Assembly: GCA_030018935.1 (NCBI GenBank)
Contig: JASEGZ010000018.1
Location: 1-36,023 of the forward strand
DNA length: 36,023 bases
Direction: 5' to 3'
Origin: Syntrophales bacterium
GTDB taxonomy: Bacteria > Desulfobacterota > Syntrophia > Syntrophales > CG2-30-49-12
Shown here one piece after another: positions 9,427 to 16,963 of the stretch; position 1 is the first letter of the stretch; each line of letters starts with the position of its first letter. The notes beneath the pieces are model-generated. The model was not told where the DNA came from, searched no databases, and was given only the letters and a program-made list of their open reading frames with translations. The position numbers were made by a program, and so were the translations under genes.

Positions 9427-9714
9427 CTATTCTATAACCTTTGGGACACTGAAACAGTCACCCCTTGCCTCCGGGGCATTGGCCAAGGAAAGGCCATGAG
9501 TTAATGATTCCCCGACCTTGTCATCCCTGAAGGCATTAACGAGAGTAATTGCATGACTCATTGGTTCAACACCGGAAGTGTCCACCTGATTCAACTTATC
9601 CATATACATCAGGATATTATCAAGCTGCGAGGTGAATCTTTCCTTCTCCTCTTCGCTGAAATCAAGCCTCGCCAGATGGGCCACATACTCCACCTCTCTC
9701 TTATCAATCTTCAA
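9427..9714 (-). CDS. gatC: Aspartyl/glutamyl-tRNA(Asn/Gln) amidotransferase subunit C
   Basis: GatC is the small scaffold subunit of the GatCAB amidotransferase. The family signature is seen in VEYVAHLARLDFSEEE at the N terminus, and in the later segments QLDNILMYMDKLNQVDT and PEARGDCFSVPKVIE. The best start is TTG at 9714: AGGAG lies nine bases upstream, and the 95-residue product matches the normal GatC length. No suitably placed ATG exists; the nearest upstream in-frame ATG would add an unrelated N-terminal extension that runs into mazF. The gene is separated from mazF by only 31 bases, so the toxin-antitoxin operon may now drive or influence gat transcription. Confidence 0.95.
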   Translation of the reverse strand: MKIDKREVEYVAHLARLDFSEEEKERFTSQLDNILMYMDKLNQVDTSGVEPMSHAITLVNAFRDDKVGESLTHGLSLANAPEARGDCFSVPKVIE

Positions 9715-9745
9715 TTCTGACCTCTCCTGGATGGTTGTTCGGCCT

Positions 9746-10081
9746 TCAATAAATGCAGGCATCAAGTATCGACAAGACTTCGTCAATGAGATCGTCCGAA
9801 GCCTTTCCAATGAGCTTGGCCTGACGCGCACGGTAATCAATGGACTTGACCTGCTCGACCATCACAAATCCTTTCACTTGCGGGTTCTCGGTAATCCCCA
9901 CATGAAAAGGGTAGCCTCGATCAGTGGTCGTGAGGGGACAGACAATGGCGAGACCGGTTTGCTCGTTGAACAGGGTGTTGCTTACGACAAGAGCAGGACG
10001 ACGTCCCTTTTGCTCGTGACCGGACTGGGGATCGAAGGTAACGGCAATGAAGTCTCCCTTTTTCGGAGCGTACGCTTTCAC
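9746..10081 (-). CDS. mazF: MazF/PemK-family endoribonuclease toxin
   Basis: This 111-residue MazF-like toxin is expected to cleave single-stranded mRNA at short sequence motifs. The typical GDFIAVTFDPQSGHEQKGRRPALVVS N-terminal block (given here as a pattern: Gly-Asp start, GHEQKGRRPALV core), the CPLTTT segment and the VEQVKSIDYRAR block are all present. It begins with GTG at 10081 directly after the mazE stop, with no gap, so the two are translationally coupled. The 3' end lies 31 bases upstream of gatC. Its last codons are followed by GGCCGAACAACC, which resembles a degenerate attC outer half-site. That is weak evidence that mazEF was itself a gene cassette. Confidence 0.93.
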   Translation of the reverse strand: MKAYAPKKGDFIAVTFDPQSGHEQKGRRPALVVSNTLFNEQTGLAIVCPLTTTDRGYPFHVGITENPQVKGFVMVEQVKSIDYRARQAKLIGKASDDLIDEVLSILDACIY

Positions 10082-10330
10082 TCACCAAACCTCTCTGCCT
10101 GCTGGCTTGCCCCAATCCATTTCTTCGCCTTTGTAGCCCTTGGGTATGCGTGACACGAGGTCTTCCAGACTCATCTTACCGCGAACGCGTCTCGTTGGCG
10201 CTATGACGATCACGCCGTCCCGCGTGGTGACGTCGACGTCATCACCCACGGCGATATGCGCGTCTTCAAGCACCTGCTTCGCAAGGCATAGCCCCTGGCT
10301 GTTTCCCCACTTTTGGATTCTTGTCATCAT
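10082..10330 (-). CDS. mazE: MazE/AbrB-type antitoxin
   Basis: This is the antitoxin partner of the adjacent MazF, about 82 residues long. The N-terminal swapped-hairpin AbrB/MazE domain is seen in TRIQKWGNSQGLCLAKQVL and VGDDVDVTTRDGVIVI. The C-terminal tail (LVSRIPKGYKGEEMDWGKP) is the segment that normally occupies the toxin cleft. ATG 10330 sits seven bases after AGGAGG. The upstream ATG at 10336 is too close to that site, and ATG 10327 is also possible. Antitoxins of this type usually repress their own promoter, but I cannot identify an operator here. Confidence 0.92.
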   Translation of the reverse strand: MMTRIQKWGNSQGLCLAKQVLEDAHIAVGDDVDVTTRDGVIVIAPTRRVRGKMSLEDLVSRIPKGYKGEEMDWGKPAGREVW

Positions 10331-10395
10331 ATTCATACCTCCTGGCGGATATTCGAAGTATAGCCAATAGGATAAGGAATGTCAAGTCCGTCTGG

Positions 10396-10453
10396 GGCCG
10401 ACGTTTCGGTTCAGCGGCGGCGGAACGCCGTCCGTTGCAACCGGTTGTTGGCT
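10396..10453 (-). other. Putative integron attC site after the methyltransferase gene
   Basis: Read on the minus strand, this 58-bp segment has attC architecture. The outer half-site AGCCAAC overlaps the methyltransferase stop codon. An inner arm CGGTTGCAACGGACGGCG pairs with CGCCGCCGCTGAACCG, leaving two extrahelical bases (G and A), and a closing half-site GTCGGCC follows. AGCCAAC is the exact reverse complement of GTTGGCT, where the restriction-modification cassette begins at 12982-12976, as cassette logic requires. The closing half-site has GTC where the crossover triplet is normally GTT, so the site may no longer be active. Confidence 0.7.
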
Positions 10454-11988
10454 CACTTTTCTTGAAATAGTGTCGCTTGTTTCGGTGAAGCGAGTCTGTC
10501 CAAGCCCTCTGACCGAACGAGTCTATCAGGCAAGGGTAGTCGTTCCAACGCACGAGGTTCGACTTTTATCGCGCCCCCGCCATAAGACTTTCCGACTTTT
10601 CTCAAATTGCCGATTGTCAGCGGGTGCGAAAGCACATTCCAAAGGCGCTCCACATAGTCGGGAGTCGCTCTTTTAGGATAGACACATAGAAGACATGTCA
10701 AAGGGACAACTCCCGCGTGGTTTCGGATAAACCGTGCGTTTCGTCTTCCAAGATATGCAAACATGATTGGCGGTACCTTCCGCGTCTCCATTCGATACCA
10801 AGGCTTCCGTGTCTTGATCAGAGTTTTCATGGGGAGTCCTCTTGACTCGCCGTCATTGAGATATCTCTGTACTTGTTCGGGGAGTTCTTCAAATGCCAAT
10901 CCGTTCAAATTGAGTAAGTACGTCGGTCTTCCGGAAGCTTCAAGGCGAGTCAAGTCTTCTTGGTCGAAAGATTCACCCTGAATATCACGCATTCTTCCGA
11001 CTGCTCTGACCAACAACTTATCGGGAATACCCAGTTCCTTGGCACGGGCAGATGTCAGAAAGAAAAACTCATTGTCTCCTGTTACAATTCCGCGCATCAC
11101 ACTGGCGAAATCTCCAAGGGTATATTTGCTTCTCGCCTCCTCTGCGGGCGGACGAGATAAGCCTGTCGTTAAAGCTTCAGAGAGTAATCGGCGGTGAACC
11201 TGAATTCCTTTGTTGTCTGTATGTGGTAGTCCCAAAACGAGGGAAATCAATTCCTTGGAATAGCGATCAAGGCATTTTACCCAATCGAACTTGGTTGCCG
11301 GTTTGGCATTCCGAATGAGGAAAACGAGCGCATTGGTATCAACATCGGGAAACGGGGTGGCTTCTGATGCGAACGCGATGACAGCATCTAATCTGTATCG
11401 GGAACAAACCCACTGCCACAAAGCATGAGCAAACACGCCCTCACAAATGTCGGCAGAGACAATGTACGCAAGTCGTCCATCGGGTGATAGTGTTTGGAGT
11501 GCCCTAATCAGGAAATACACATGCAATCCAGCCCGCCCGTCAATATGCTGCCCGGTCGCTCTTTGAGCGAATGCGCGCAAACGTTCCTTATGTGCTGGAG
11601 AAAGCCGATGATGACGGATGTAGGGAGGATTGACGATAATGGCCGGAAAGGTTTCTGAGGGTGGATCAAGGACGAAATCCTTGATCTCAACCTTGCACAG
11701 GTCGACATCATTCAATCCTGTCTTCTCCGCCTGTTCAATTACGCTCGGGTCCACGTCGCGTCCAAACAAAGCGAGATCAAAGCCGTGTGATTCTGTATAG
11801 CGCTTTGCGGCGCGGAAGAATACGCCTTCGCCCAAGGCAGGATCGAGCAGTCGTTCGGGCTTCTCCTTCAACACATAGGCCACCATTAAGTCGGCGATCC
11901 AATCGGGCGTCCAGAACTGCCCTTTCGTGCGCAGGGTTTCTCGTTCGATCCCGGAGCGAGGGAGTTTATATGTTTGTCTGCCAGGCAT
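10453..11988 (-). CDS. Type II N6-adenine DNA methyltransferase (gamma-type, Eco57I/TaqI-like)
   Basis: This 511-residue SAM-dependent DNA methyltransferase has motif X-like KGQFWTP at residues 22-28, motif I LDPALGEGVF at 48-57 and the catalytic NPPY motif at 120-123. An adenine-specific NPPY, with the order X-I-IV followed by a long C-terminal recognition region, indicates the gamma class used by many type II systems. The C-terminal half (LNLNGLAFEELPEQV onwards) is the likely target-recognition part. It follows the endonuclease gene by six bases, so both are co-expressed. It presumably protects the host from the adjacent endonuclease. Relatives of HincII/AccI methylases have this size and class, but the recognition site cannot be read from sequence. 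Confidence 0.9.
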   Translation of the reverse strand: MPGRQTYKLPRSGIERETLRTKGQFWTPDWIADLMVAYVLKEKPERLLDPALGEGVFFRAAKRYTESHGFDLALFGRDVDPSVIEQAEKTGLNDVDLCKVEIKDFVLDPPSETFPAIIVNPPYIRHHRLSPAHKERLRAFAQRATGQHIDGRAGLHVYFLIRALQTLSPDGRLAYIVSADICEGVFAHALWQWVCSRYRLDAVIAFASEATPFPDVDTNALVFLIRNAKPATKFDWVKCLDRYSKELISLVLGLPHTDNKGIQVHRRLLSEALTTGLSRPPAEEARSKYTLGDFASVMRGIVTGDNEFFFLTSARAKELGIPDKLLVRAVGRMRDIQGESFDQEDLTRLEASGRPTYLLNLNGLAFEELPEQVQRYLNDGESRGLPMKTLIKTRKPWYRMETRKVPPIMFAYLGRRNARFIRNHAGVVPLTCLLCVYPKRATPDYVERLWNVLSHPLTIGNLRKVGKSYGGGAIKVEPRALERLPLPDRLVRSEGLDRLASPKQATLFQEK

Positions 11989-11994
11989 GATGTT

Positions 11995-12960
11995 CTACCT
12001 CAACGAGTCCAAGACTGACAGCGCTTCTACTGATAATTTCGATTTTCCGCCGACGAAGCGCACGTAGGGAAGAATATGGCCGTTCTTATCCGTGATCGAG
12101 TCTGCAACAAGTTGTGGTTCCTCAATTGTGGTAGCCAGGGGATAAGCATGCCTGTAGTAAATCTTGTAGATTACCTTCTCGGTTGTTGCCCCACCGGGTG
12201 CTTGAAACACCTGTTTGGTCGGTTCAATATCGCCACGTAAAATCAATTTCTCCGCATCCGCGAGGGATATGCCGTAAGCCTCGTCAAAGAAGGCATGCCA
12301 GATGTGAATGGGGATTTTCCGATCCCGCTGCCATGTCCGCAGTGGACTTCTGTCTTCCTCTTTGATGATGATTGTAGGCAGAACAGCTCCTTTTTTCAAC
12401 CCGAGCCGGCCGTCCAACCGCTTCTGCGGCGTGAGAGGCGTGTTATAGTTTGGCATCTGCTTGGCTCGCCACAGACTATTCTCACATTCGACCGCGAGGA
12501 CGGCATGCTCCAGTAGGTCTTGCATCTTCGAATCATCTTCTGGAGTGAAAGGCAACTCGCTCAGTCCATTCAGTTCTTTGACAGCAGAATCAACCTTGGC
12601 TTTATCCTGAACGCGGTAGATCAGAAGGTCAGGGCGCTTGATATTACCGAGTCCGGCGTTTTCTAGGCGCTCGAAATATAATTCAAAAGCGCGGACATCG
12701 TTATCAGGGGCGGTACCGCTGGGTCCATATGGCAGGGCAAAGTACTTGCCGCTCGAGTTGACTGCCTGTGTCAAACGTTCTTCACTCCACACCCCTTGAG
12801 ACCACCTCATGAGAAAGTCGCTGCCTCGCAGCCGCCGCGGATTGAGCAGAAATTCAGCCCAAGGGGCCTTGCCCATGCCGCGGAGCACTATGCCGATGTC
12901 TTCCAGCGAGACGGCCAAAGCCCTCTCGAAGGGGTGTTCTGATTTTCTTCTCTTCTTCAT
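11995..12960 (-). CDS. Probable type II restriction endonuclease (AccI-like, tentative)
   Basis: This 321-residue protein is encoded directly before a gamma-type adenine methyltransferase, the classical position for the cognate endonuclease. A candidate PD-(D/E)XK nuclease core is PDLLIYRV around residues 110-117, followed by AVECENSLWRAKQMPNY around 156-172. The ECENSLW segment recalls the AccI family, but that is memory-based and not tested. I start it at ATG 12960 with AAGGA five bases upstream. An in-frame TTG at 12981 would lie inside the attC-like site. No transmembrane or helicase features are visible. Function is inferred mainly from context. Confidence 0.7.
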   Translation of the reverse strand: MKKRRKSEHPFERALAVSLEDIGIVLRGMGKAPWAEFLLNPRRLRGSDFLMRWSQGVWSEERLTQAVNSSGKYFALPYGPSGTAPDNDVRAFELYFERLENAGLGNIKRPDLLIYRVQDKAKVDSAVKELNGLSELPFTPEDDSKMQDLLEHAVLAVECENSLWRAKQMPNYNTPLTPQKRLDGRLGLKKGAVLPTIIIKEEDRSPLRTWQRDRKIPIHIWHAFFDEAYGISLADAEKLILRGDIEPTKQVFQAPGGATTEKVIYKIYYRHAYPLATTIEEPQLVADSITDKNGHILPYVRFVGGKSKLSVEALSVLDSLR

Positions 12961-12975
12961 GGTTTCCTTTCTATG

Positions 12976-13050
12976 AGCCAACGCTGCGCTTAACCGGCTG
13001 CAAATGGAGCGCAGCGGAATTGGCAGTCCGAGTTAAAGCGTTTGTTATGC
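12976..13050 (-). other. Putative integron attC site before the endonuclease gene
   Basis: On the minus strand this 75-bp segment starts with half-site GCATAAC and ends with GTTGGCT, fitting an RYYYAAC...GTTRRRY frame loosely. Inner arms pair: CGCTTTAACTCGG with CCGGTTAAGCG, leaving an extra base. The central part GGACTGCCAAT pairs imperfectly with ATTTGCAGCC, also with extrahelical bases. This palindromic, bulged layout is that of attC recombination sites of integron cassettes. GCATAAC is the exact reverse complement of GTTATGC at 13628-13622, which would be the start of the preceding cassette. Confidence 0.75.
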
Positions 13051-13070
13051 CCCGTTCGCCCCAGTAGCAT

Positions 13071-13304
13071 CTATTTGGAGATAGAAGTGAACTTCCTGTT
13101 TGCCTCTCTACGAATTTTTTCCAATTCCTTATGCAATCGCTCAATCTGTTCTTCCAATTCACTTAGGCTCACACAATCTGGAGTGATAAACATTGTGCCT
13201 CTTTTGTCTTTAGTATGGGTTTTCATATAGATATGTGCCACAGGCGAATGTGGAAACCCGACCCCAGACAGGTCGATAAAATCAAGTGCTAACGAGTAAG
13301 TCAT
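13071..13304 (-). CDS. Small hypothetical protein with C-terminal coiled coil
   Basis: I do not recognise this 77-residue protein. The first 45 residues are mixed (SLALDFIDLSGVGF and HIYMKTHTK segments). The last 32 (SLSELEEQIERLHKELEKIR) form a clear amphipathic, coiled-coil-like helix. A GGAGG Shine-Dalgarno lies seven bases upstream of ATG 13304, which supports translation. It sits in the same putative gene cassette as the YGYH-repeat membrane protein and is followed by an attC-like site, so it is probably cassette cargo. A DNA- or RNA-binding or antitoxin-like role is possible but not shown. Confidence 0.65.
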   Translation of the reverse strand: MTYSLALDFIDLSGVGFPHSPVAHIYMKTHTKDKRGTMFITPDCVSLSELEEQIERLHKELEKIRREANRKFTSISK

Positions 13305-13334
13305 AACTGCCTCCTACATCATATGGTATGGCTT

Positions 13335-13601
13335 TTATTCCTCGCTTTTTAGCACATACCAGCCTATGAATCCCACTGTAACAACAATAAGCCACTGTAT
13401 GAGCAAAAACTCTATATTAACATCTGCAAAGGAACATAGTAGAGGATTAAAAATAAAGTGATACCCATAGTGATACCCATAGTGATACCCATAGTGATAC
13501 CCATAATCTTTACTAACTGTATGGAAAGGAGGAAATAGAAGCATGGCGACCATAACGATCCCAACGCCAATCAAGAATTTTTTCTGTCTTTTATTCATCA
13601 T
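13335..13601 (-). CDS. Small two-helix membrane protein with YGYH tandem repeats
   Basis: This 88-residue protein has a membrane helix at about residues 9-25 (FLIGVGIVMVAMLLF) and another at about 64-83 (EFLLIQWLIVVTVGFIGWYV). Between them lies an aromatic linker with four YGYH-type repeats, at residues 33-48. The shape, with PPFHTV after helix one and a FIFNP motif before helix two, matches a widespread family of small uncharacterised bacterial membrane proteins. The histidine/tyrosine repeat is an embellishment that could bind metal. ATG 13601 has GAAAGG six bases upstream. It is the first ORF of a putative integron cassette. Confidence 0.7.
   Translation of the reverse strand: MMNKRQKKFLIGVGIVMVAMLLFPPFHTVSKDYGYHYGYHYGYHYGYHFIFNPLLCSFADVNIEFLLIQWLIVVTVGFIGWYVLKSEE
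13459..13506 (+). repeat. 12-bp tandem repeat TGATACCCATAG, four copies
   Basis: Four adjacent 12-bp units (the last ending in A rather than G) encode the repeated Tyr-Gly-Tyr-His units of the small membrane protein on the minus strand. The near-identical DNA copies suggest recent expansion and possible length variation between strains. Confidence 0.95.
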
Positions 13602-13621
13602 CTACAACCTTTCATAAAGTG

Positions 13622-13628
13622 GCATAAC
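13622..13628 (-). other. Putative cassette boundary half-site GTTATGC
   Basis: On the minus strand GTTATGC lies 21 bases upstream of the YGYH-repeat gene. It is exactly complementary to the GCATAAC half-site that opens the attC-like structure at 13050. In an integron array this pairing marks the first and last half-sites of one cassette, here about 13628 to 12982. No full attI or attC structure is obvious further upstream. Confidence 0.5.
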
Positions 13629-13740
13629 AGAGGTTAAATTTCTATCACAAAAACCAACAAAAAGCAAAAACAGTATGAACTCTACACTTGGATTCAGAGA
13701 CAAGACTTTAGATGTAACTTTACAGACCCCCTACAAAACA

Positions 13741-13768
13741 TTGACAATCACTTTGAATTATATATATT
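13741..13768 (+). promoter_or_regulatory. Sigma-70-type promoter for the tat/PBP operon
   Basis: A perfect -35 box TTGACA (13741-13746) is followed after 16 bases by TATATT (13763-13768), matching TATAAT at five of six positions. It lies about 55 bases upstream of the tatA/B start in an AT-rich stretch. The gene has AAGGAGC as ribosome-binding site at 13808-13814. Confidence 0.7.
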
Positions 13769-13822
13769 TAAAAAGTAGGTGTCTCGTCTGTCAGATAGGG
13801 CATCTTTAAGGAGCAAAAAATT

Positions 13823-14134
13823 ATGTTCGGCATCGGCATGCCAGAGTTGATACTGATCATCATCATCGCCCTCCTTGTGGTGGGACCCAGAAAGTTACCC
13901 GATATCGCCAGATCTCTGGGAAAAGGACTGCATGAATTTCGCAGGGCTGCTGACGATGTTAAAGACACTCTGAAAGAAGCACTTGAGGTGGATGAAGTCA
14001 AAAAAGATATGGACGAGATCAAGAACTCGCTACTTTATGCCGAAAAAGAAAACGGAAAAAATCATAATAAACCTCCTTCATCATCCGAGGGGAAAGAAAA
14101 TCCTTCCCGGTCTTTTACTCCTCCCACGCAATGA
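13823..14134 (+). CDS. tatB: Sec-independent translocase protein TatA/TatB
   Basis: This 103-residue single-span protein of the twin-arginine translocation system has a short N-terminal membrane helix (MPELILIIIIALLVVG), the hinge GPRKLP, then an amphipathic helix (DIARSLGKGLHEFRRAADDV) and a charged, disordered tail. The membrane Glu near position 8 and the GP(R/K)LP hinge favour TatB, but many deltaproteobacteria use bifunctional TatA-like proteins, so tatA is also possible. It is encoded 22 bases before tatC. Confidence 0.9.
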   Translation: MFGIGMPELILIIIIALLVVGPRKLPDIARSLGKGLHEFRRAADDVKDTLKEALEVDEVKKDMDEIKNSLLYAEKENGKNHNKPPSSSEGKENPSRSFTPPTQ

Positions 14135-14156
14135 GCCAAGATTCATCTCTTAACCT

Positions 14157-14930
14157 ATGGATAAACCTAAGGAAGAAAAATTACCCCTTACCGCCCATCT
14201 CGAAGAATTGAGAAAGAGGCTTATCTTTATTCTGATTGCGGTAGGCGTCGGGTTTTGTGCATGTTATGCCATCAAAGACTGGTTGTTTACAGTCATTACA
14301 AGACCACTGGCCATGGTTCTGCCGCAAAAAAGTTTCATGGTATTTACCGGCCTGCCCGAGGCGTTCTTCATCTATATGAAGATATCTTTCTTCGCCTCTC
14401 TCGTTCTGACAAGCCCATACACCTTATACCAGATATGGAAATTCATCTCCCCTGGCCTGCACCCTGGCGAGAAGAGATACGTGTTTCCCTTTGTAATCTC
14501 CTCTTCCCTGTTGTTTATCGGTGGTGTCCTCTTTGGCTATTTTATTGTTCTGCCCCCGGCCTTTAAATTTTTTGTGTCCTTTTCTTCCGATTTCCTCAAA
14601 CCCATGCTGTCCCTGAAGGAGTACCTGTCATTATCTCTAAAATTCCTCCTCGGATTTGGTCTTTCCTTTGAGCTTCCCGTTTTCATCTTTTTCATGACAA
14701 AGATCGGCCTTGTAAATGTCAGAATGCTCTCCAGAGGGCGGCGATACGCCATCCTGATTATCTTTATTATTGCCGCCATTCTGACACCATCTCCTGATGC
14801 AATCACCCAGACTTTGATGGCTGTACCCTTGATATTCCTTTACGAGTTCAGTATAATCGTGGCAAGATTTGCACAGAAGAAGCGCCCTGGAACGGAAGAG
14901 ACCAGGGAAGTCAAAGAAGATTTACCATGA
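14157..14930 (+). CDS. tatC: Sec-independent translocase protein TatC
   Basis: TatC is the six-span receptor of the twin-arginine export pathway; it binds signal peptides of folded, often cofactor-containing proteins. The conserved N terminus PLTAHLEELRKRLI is present, as are several hydrophobic segments and the PLIFLYEFSIIVARF region near the C terminus. The length of 257 residues is normal. Its stop overlaps the penicillin-binding protein start by four bases (ATGA), so export and cell-wall genes form one operon here. Confidence 0.97.
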   Translation: MDKPKEEKLPLTAHLEELRKRLIFILIAVGVGFCACYAIKDWLFTVITRPLAMVLPQKSFMVFTGLPEAFFIYMKISFFASLVLTSPYTLYQIWKFISPGLHPGEKRYVFPFVISSSLLFIGGVLFGYFIVLPPAFKFFVSFSSDFLKPMLSLKEYLSLSLKFLLGFGLSFELPVFIFFMTKIGLVNVRMLSRGRRYAILIIFIIAAILTPSPDAITQTLMAVPLIFLYEFSIIVARFAQKKRPGTEETREVKEDLP

Positions 14931-16957
14931 CAAAGCAATCCTCTCAAAACTACAAAAGAAAGAAACGAAGAAATTCTCACCTCGGAACAATAGTTCTGCT
15001 GACAGGTCTATTTACTGTCCTCCTGGCGCTGGTGGGGGGCGGTTTCCTGTACTATATCCTCCTCAAGGATCTGCCAGCCATCGCCACCCTTAAAGATTAC
15101 CGCCCCAGTATCGCCACCCGGGTGTATGCCGACAATAATGAACTTATTGATGAGTTCTACCTGGAAGACAGAAAGGTCATCAGGATTTCTGAACTTCCCA
15201 GGGTGGTTATTCAGGCCTTTGTAGCGGCGGAAGATGCGAGATTCTACCAACATCGAGGTGTTGATATCCTGAGCATCATGAGGGCCTTCTTCAAAAATAT
15301 TGAGGCGGGGCGCATTGTCCAGGGTGGCAGTACCATCACGCAACAGGTGGCCAAATCCCTCTATCTGTCCCCGGAAAGAAACTATCTGAGAAAAATCAAA
15401 GAGGCGATCTTAGCGTACAGGATTGACAAATACCTTTCCAAAGATGAGATCCTGAACCTCTATTTGAATCACATCTACCTCGGACACGGTACCTACGGCA
15501 TAGAGGCGGCATCACAGGGCTATTTTGGCAAAAGCGCCAGGTATCTGACCCTGCCTGAAGCGGCTCTCTTAGCCGGTCTCCCCAAGGCGCCCGGCAACTA
15601 TTCACCCTACGCAAATTTAGACATGGCCCGGCAGAGACAGCTCTATGTCCTCAAGAGGATGATGGAAGACGGCTACATTACTGCGCAGGAAAAGGAAGAA
15701 GCCATAGGCGCCCCTGTTAAGCTACGATCCATTAAACCAAAAGAGAAGGTCGCCCCCTATTTTATTGAAAATGTCCGCCGGTACATCCTTGAAAAGTATG
15801 GCAGCGATGTACTGTACAGGGAAGGACTCGAGGTCTACACAACCCTGGACATAGCCATGCAAAAGGCAGCTCGGGATGCCGTGGAAAGGGGACTCCGGGA
15901 AATAGAAGAACGGGAAAGATACAAAAGAGGGCTGGTTCAGGGGGCGCTCCTCTTTCTGGACGCAAGGACCGGCGCCATCAGGGCCATGGTCGGGGGGAGG
16001 GATTTTAAGAGAAGTGAATTCAACCGTGCCACCCAGGCGAGGAGGCAGCCCGGATCCGCCTTCAAACCGTTTATCTATACGGCGGCCTTTGACAAGGGAA
16101 TGACACCGGCAACGAAACTCATAGATTCTCCCGTCGTATTTGCAGACGCCACAGGAAAGATCTGGGAACCACAAAATTTTGATGGAGAATTCTGGGGGGC
16201 CACTACCTTGAGGACTGGCCTCGTCCACTCGAGAAACATTATCACCATAAAGCTACTCCAGGAGATTGGCGTGGACTACGCCGCCGGGTATGCCGCCAAT
16301 ATGGGGATTACCTCTCCTCTGGGAAGAAACCTCTCCCTCGCGCTGGGAACATCGGGCGTCACTCTTCAGGAGATGGTCAGGGGATACGGTGTCCTTGCCA
16401 ACAAGGGTAAAAAATGCACGCCATTTTTCATCAAAAAAATCGTTGACCGGACGGGTCATATCTTCGAAGAAAACCAGATAAAAACCAGCCAAATACAGGT
16501 CATTGACCCCCGCATCGCCTTCATGACGACCTACGTGATGCAGGATGTAGTGGAGAGCGGAACCGGTATGCGGGTAAAAAGCATCGGTAGACCTGTGGCC
16601 GGCAAGACCGGAACAACGGACGATACGAGAGATGCCTGGTTCATCGGCTTTACCCCGTCCCTGGTAACAGGGGTATGGGTAGGTTTTGATCAGGAAAGGC
16701 CTCTCGGTAAGCAGGAAGTGGGTGGCAGGGCGGCAGCGCCTATCTGGCTGTATTTCATGGAAAAGGTCCTCAAGGACACACCGGTGGAAGTCTTCCCCAT
16801 CCCAGAGGGGATCGTCTTCGTCAAGGTAGATTCGAAAACAGGCCTGCCGGCCAGATCCTCATCCCAGGGGACTATCTCTGAATGCTTCCTTGAGGGCACC
16901 ACCCCTGATGATGCTACACCTGCCAGCATCAACGAAGAGCAGGGTAGGGTTTTTTAA
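14927..16957 (+). CDS. mrcA: Class A penicillin-binding protein (PBP1a type)
   Basis: This 676-residue bifunctional peptidoglycan synthase has a membrane anchor at about residues 21-45. The GT51 glycosyltransferase domain follows, with EDARFYQHRG (catalytic Glu102), GGSTITQQ and the NLYLNHIYLGHG block. The transpeptidase domain has Ser377 in SAFK, SRN at 435-437 and KTGT at 560-563. All catalytic motifs are intact. It is shorter than Escherichia coli PBP1a, having no long insert between the domains. It shares an operon with tatC through a four-base overlap and ends seven bases from the convergent thrC stop. Confidence 0.95.
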   Translation: MTKQSSQNYKRKKRRNSHLGTIVLLTGLFTVLLALVGGGFLYYILLKDLPAIATLKDYRPSIATRVYADNNELIDEFYLEDRKVIRISELPRVVIQAFVAAEDARFYQHRGVDILSIMRAFFKNIEAGRIVQGGSTITQQVAKSLYLSPERNYLRKIKEAILAYRIDKYLSKDEILNLYLNHIYLGHGTYGIEAASQGYFGKSARYLTLPEAALLAGLPKAPGNYSPYANLDMARQRQLYVLKRMMEDGYITAQEKEEAIGAPVKLRSIKPKEKVAPYFIENVRRYILEKYGSDVLYREGLEVYTTLDIAMQKAARDAVERGLREIEERERYKRGLVQGALLFLDARTGAIRAMVGGRDFKRSEFNRATQARRQPGSAFKPFIYTAAFDKGMTPATKLIDSPVVFADATGKIWEPQNFDGEFWGATTLRTGLVHSRNIITIKLLQEIGVDYAAGYAANMGITSPLGRNLSLALGTSGVTLQEMVRGYGVLANKGKKCTPFFIKKIVDRTGHIFEENQIKTSQIQVIDPRIAFMTTYVMQDVVESGTGMRVKSIGRPVAGKTGTTDDTRDAWFIGFTPSLVTGVWVGFDQERPLGKQEVGGRAAAPIWLYFMEKVLKDTPVEVFPIPEGIVFVKVDSKTGLPARSSSQGTISECFLEGTTPDDATPASINEEQGRVF

Positions 16958-16963
16958 GTACTT

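Noticed and set aside
9300-9430. Replication origin or partition iterons in the heptamer tract
   Set aside because: The units are contiguous and inside an operon, with no DnaA boxes, rep gene or AT-rich unwinding region nearby.
12971-13162. 63-codon minus-strand frame overlapping the small coiled-coil ORF
   Set aside because: It lies partly within the attC-like site and in another frame of the better supported 77-residue ORF, which has a good Shine-Dalgarno.
13441-13510. CRISPR-like repeat array
   Set aside because: The 12-bp units are directly adjacent with no spacers and encode protein repeats.
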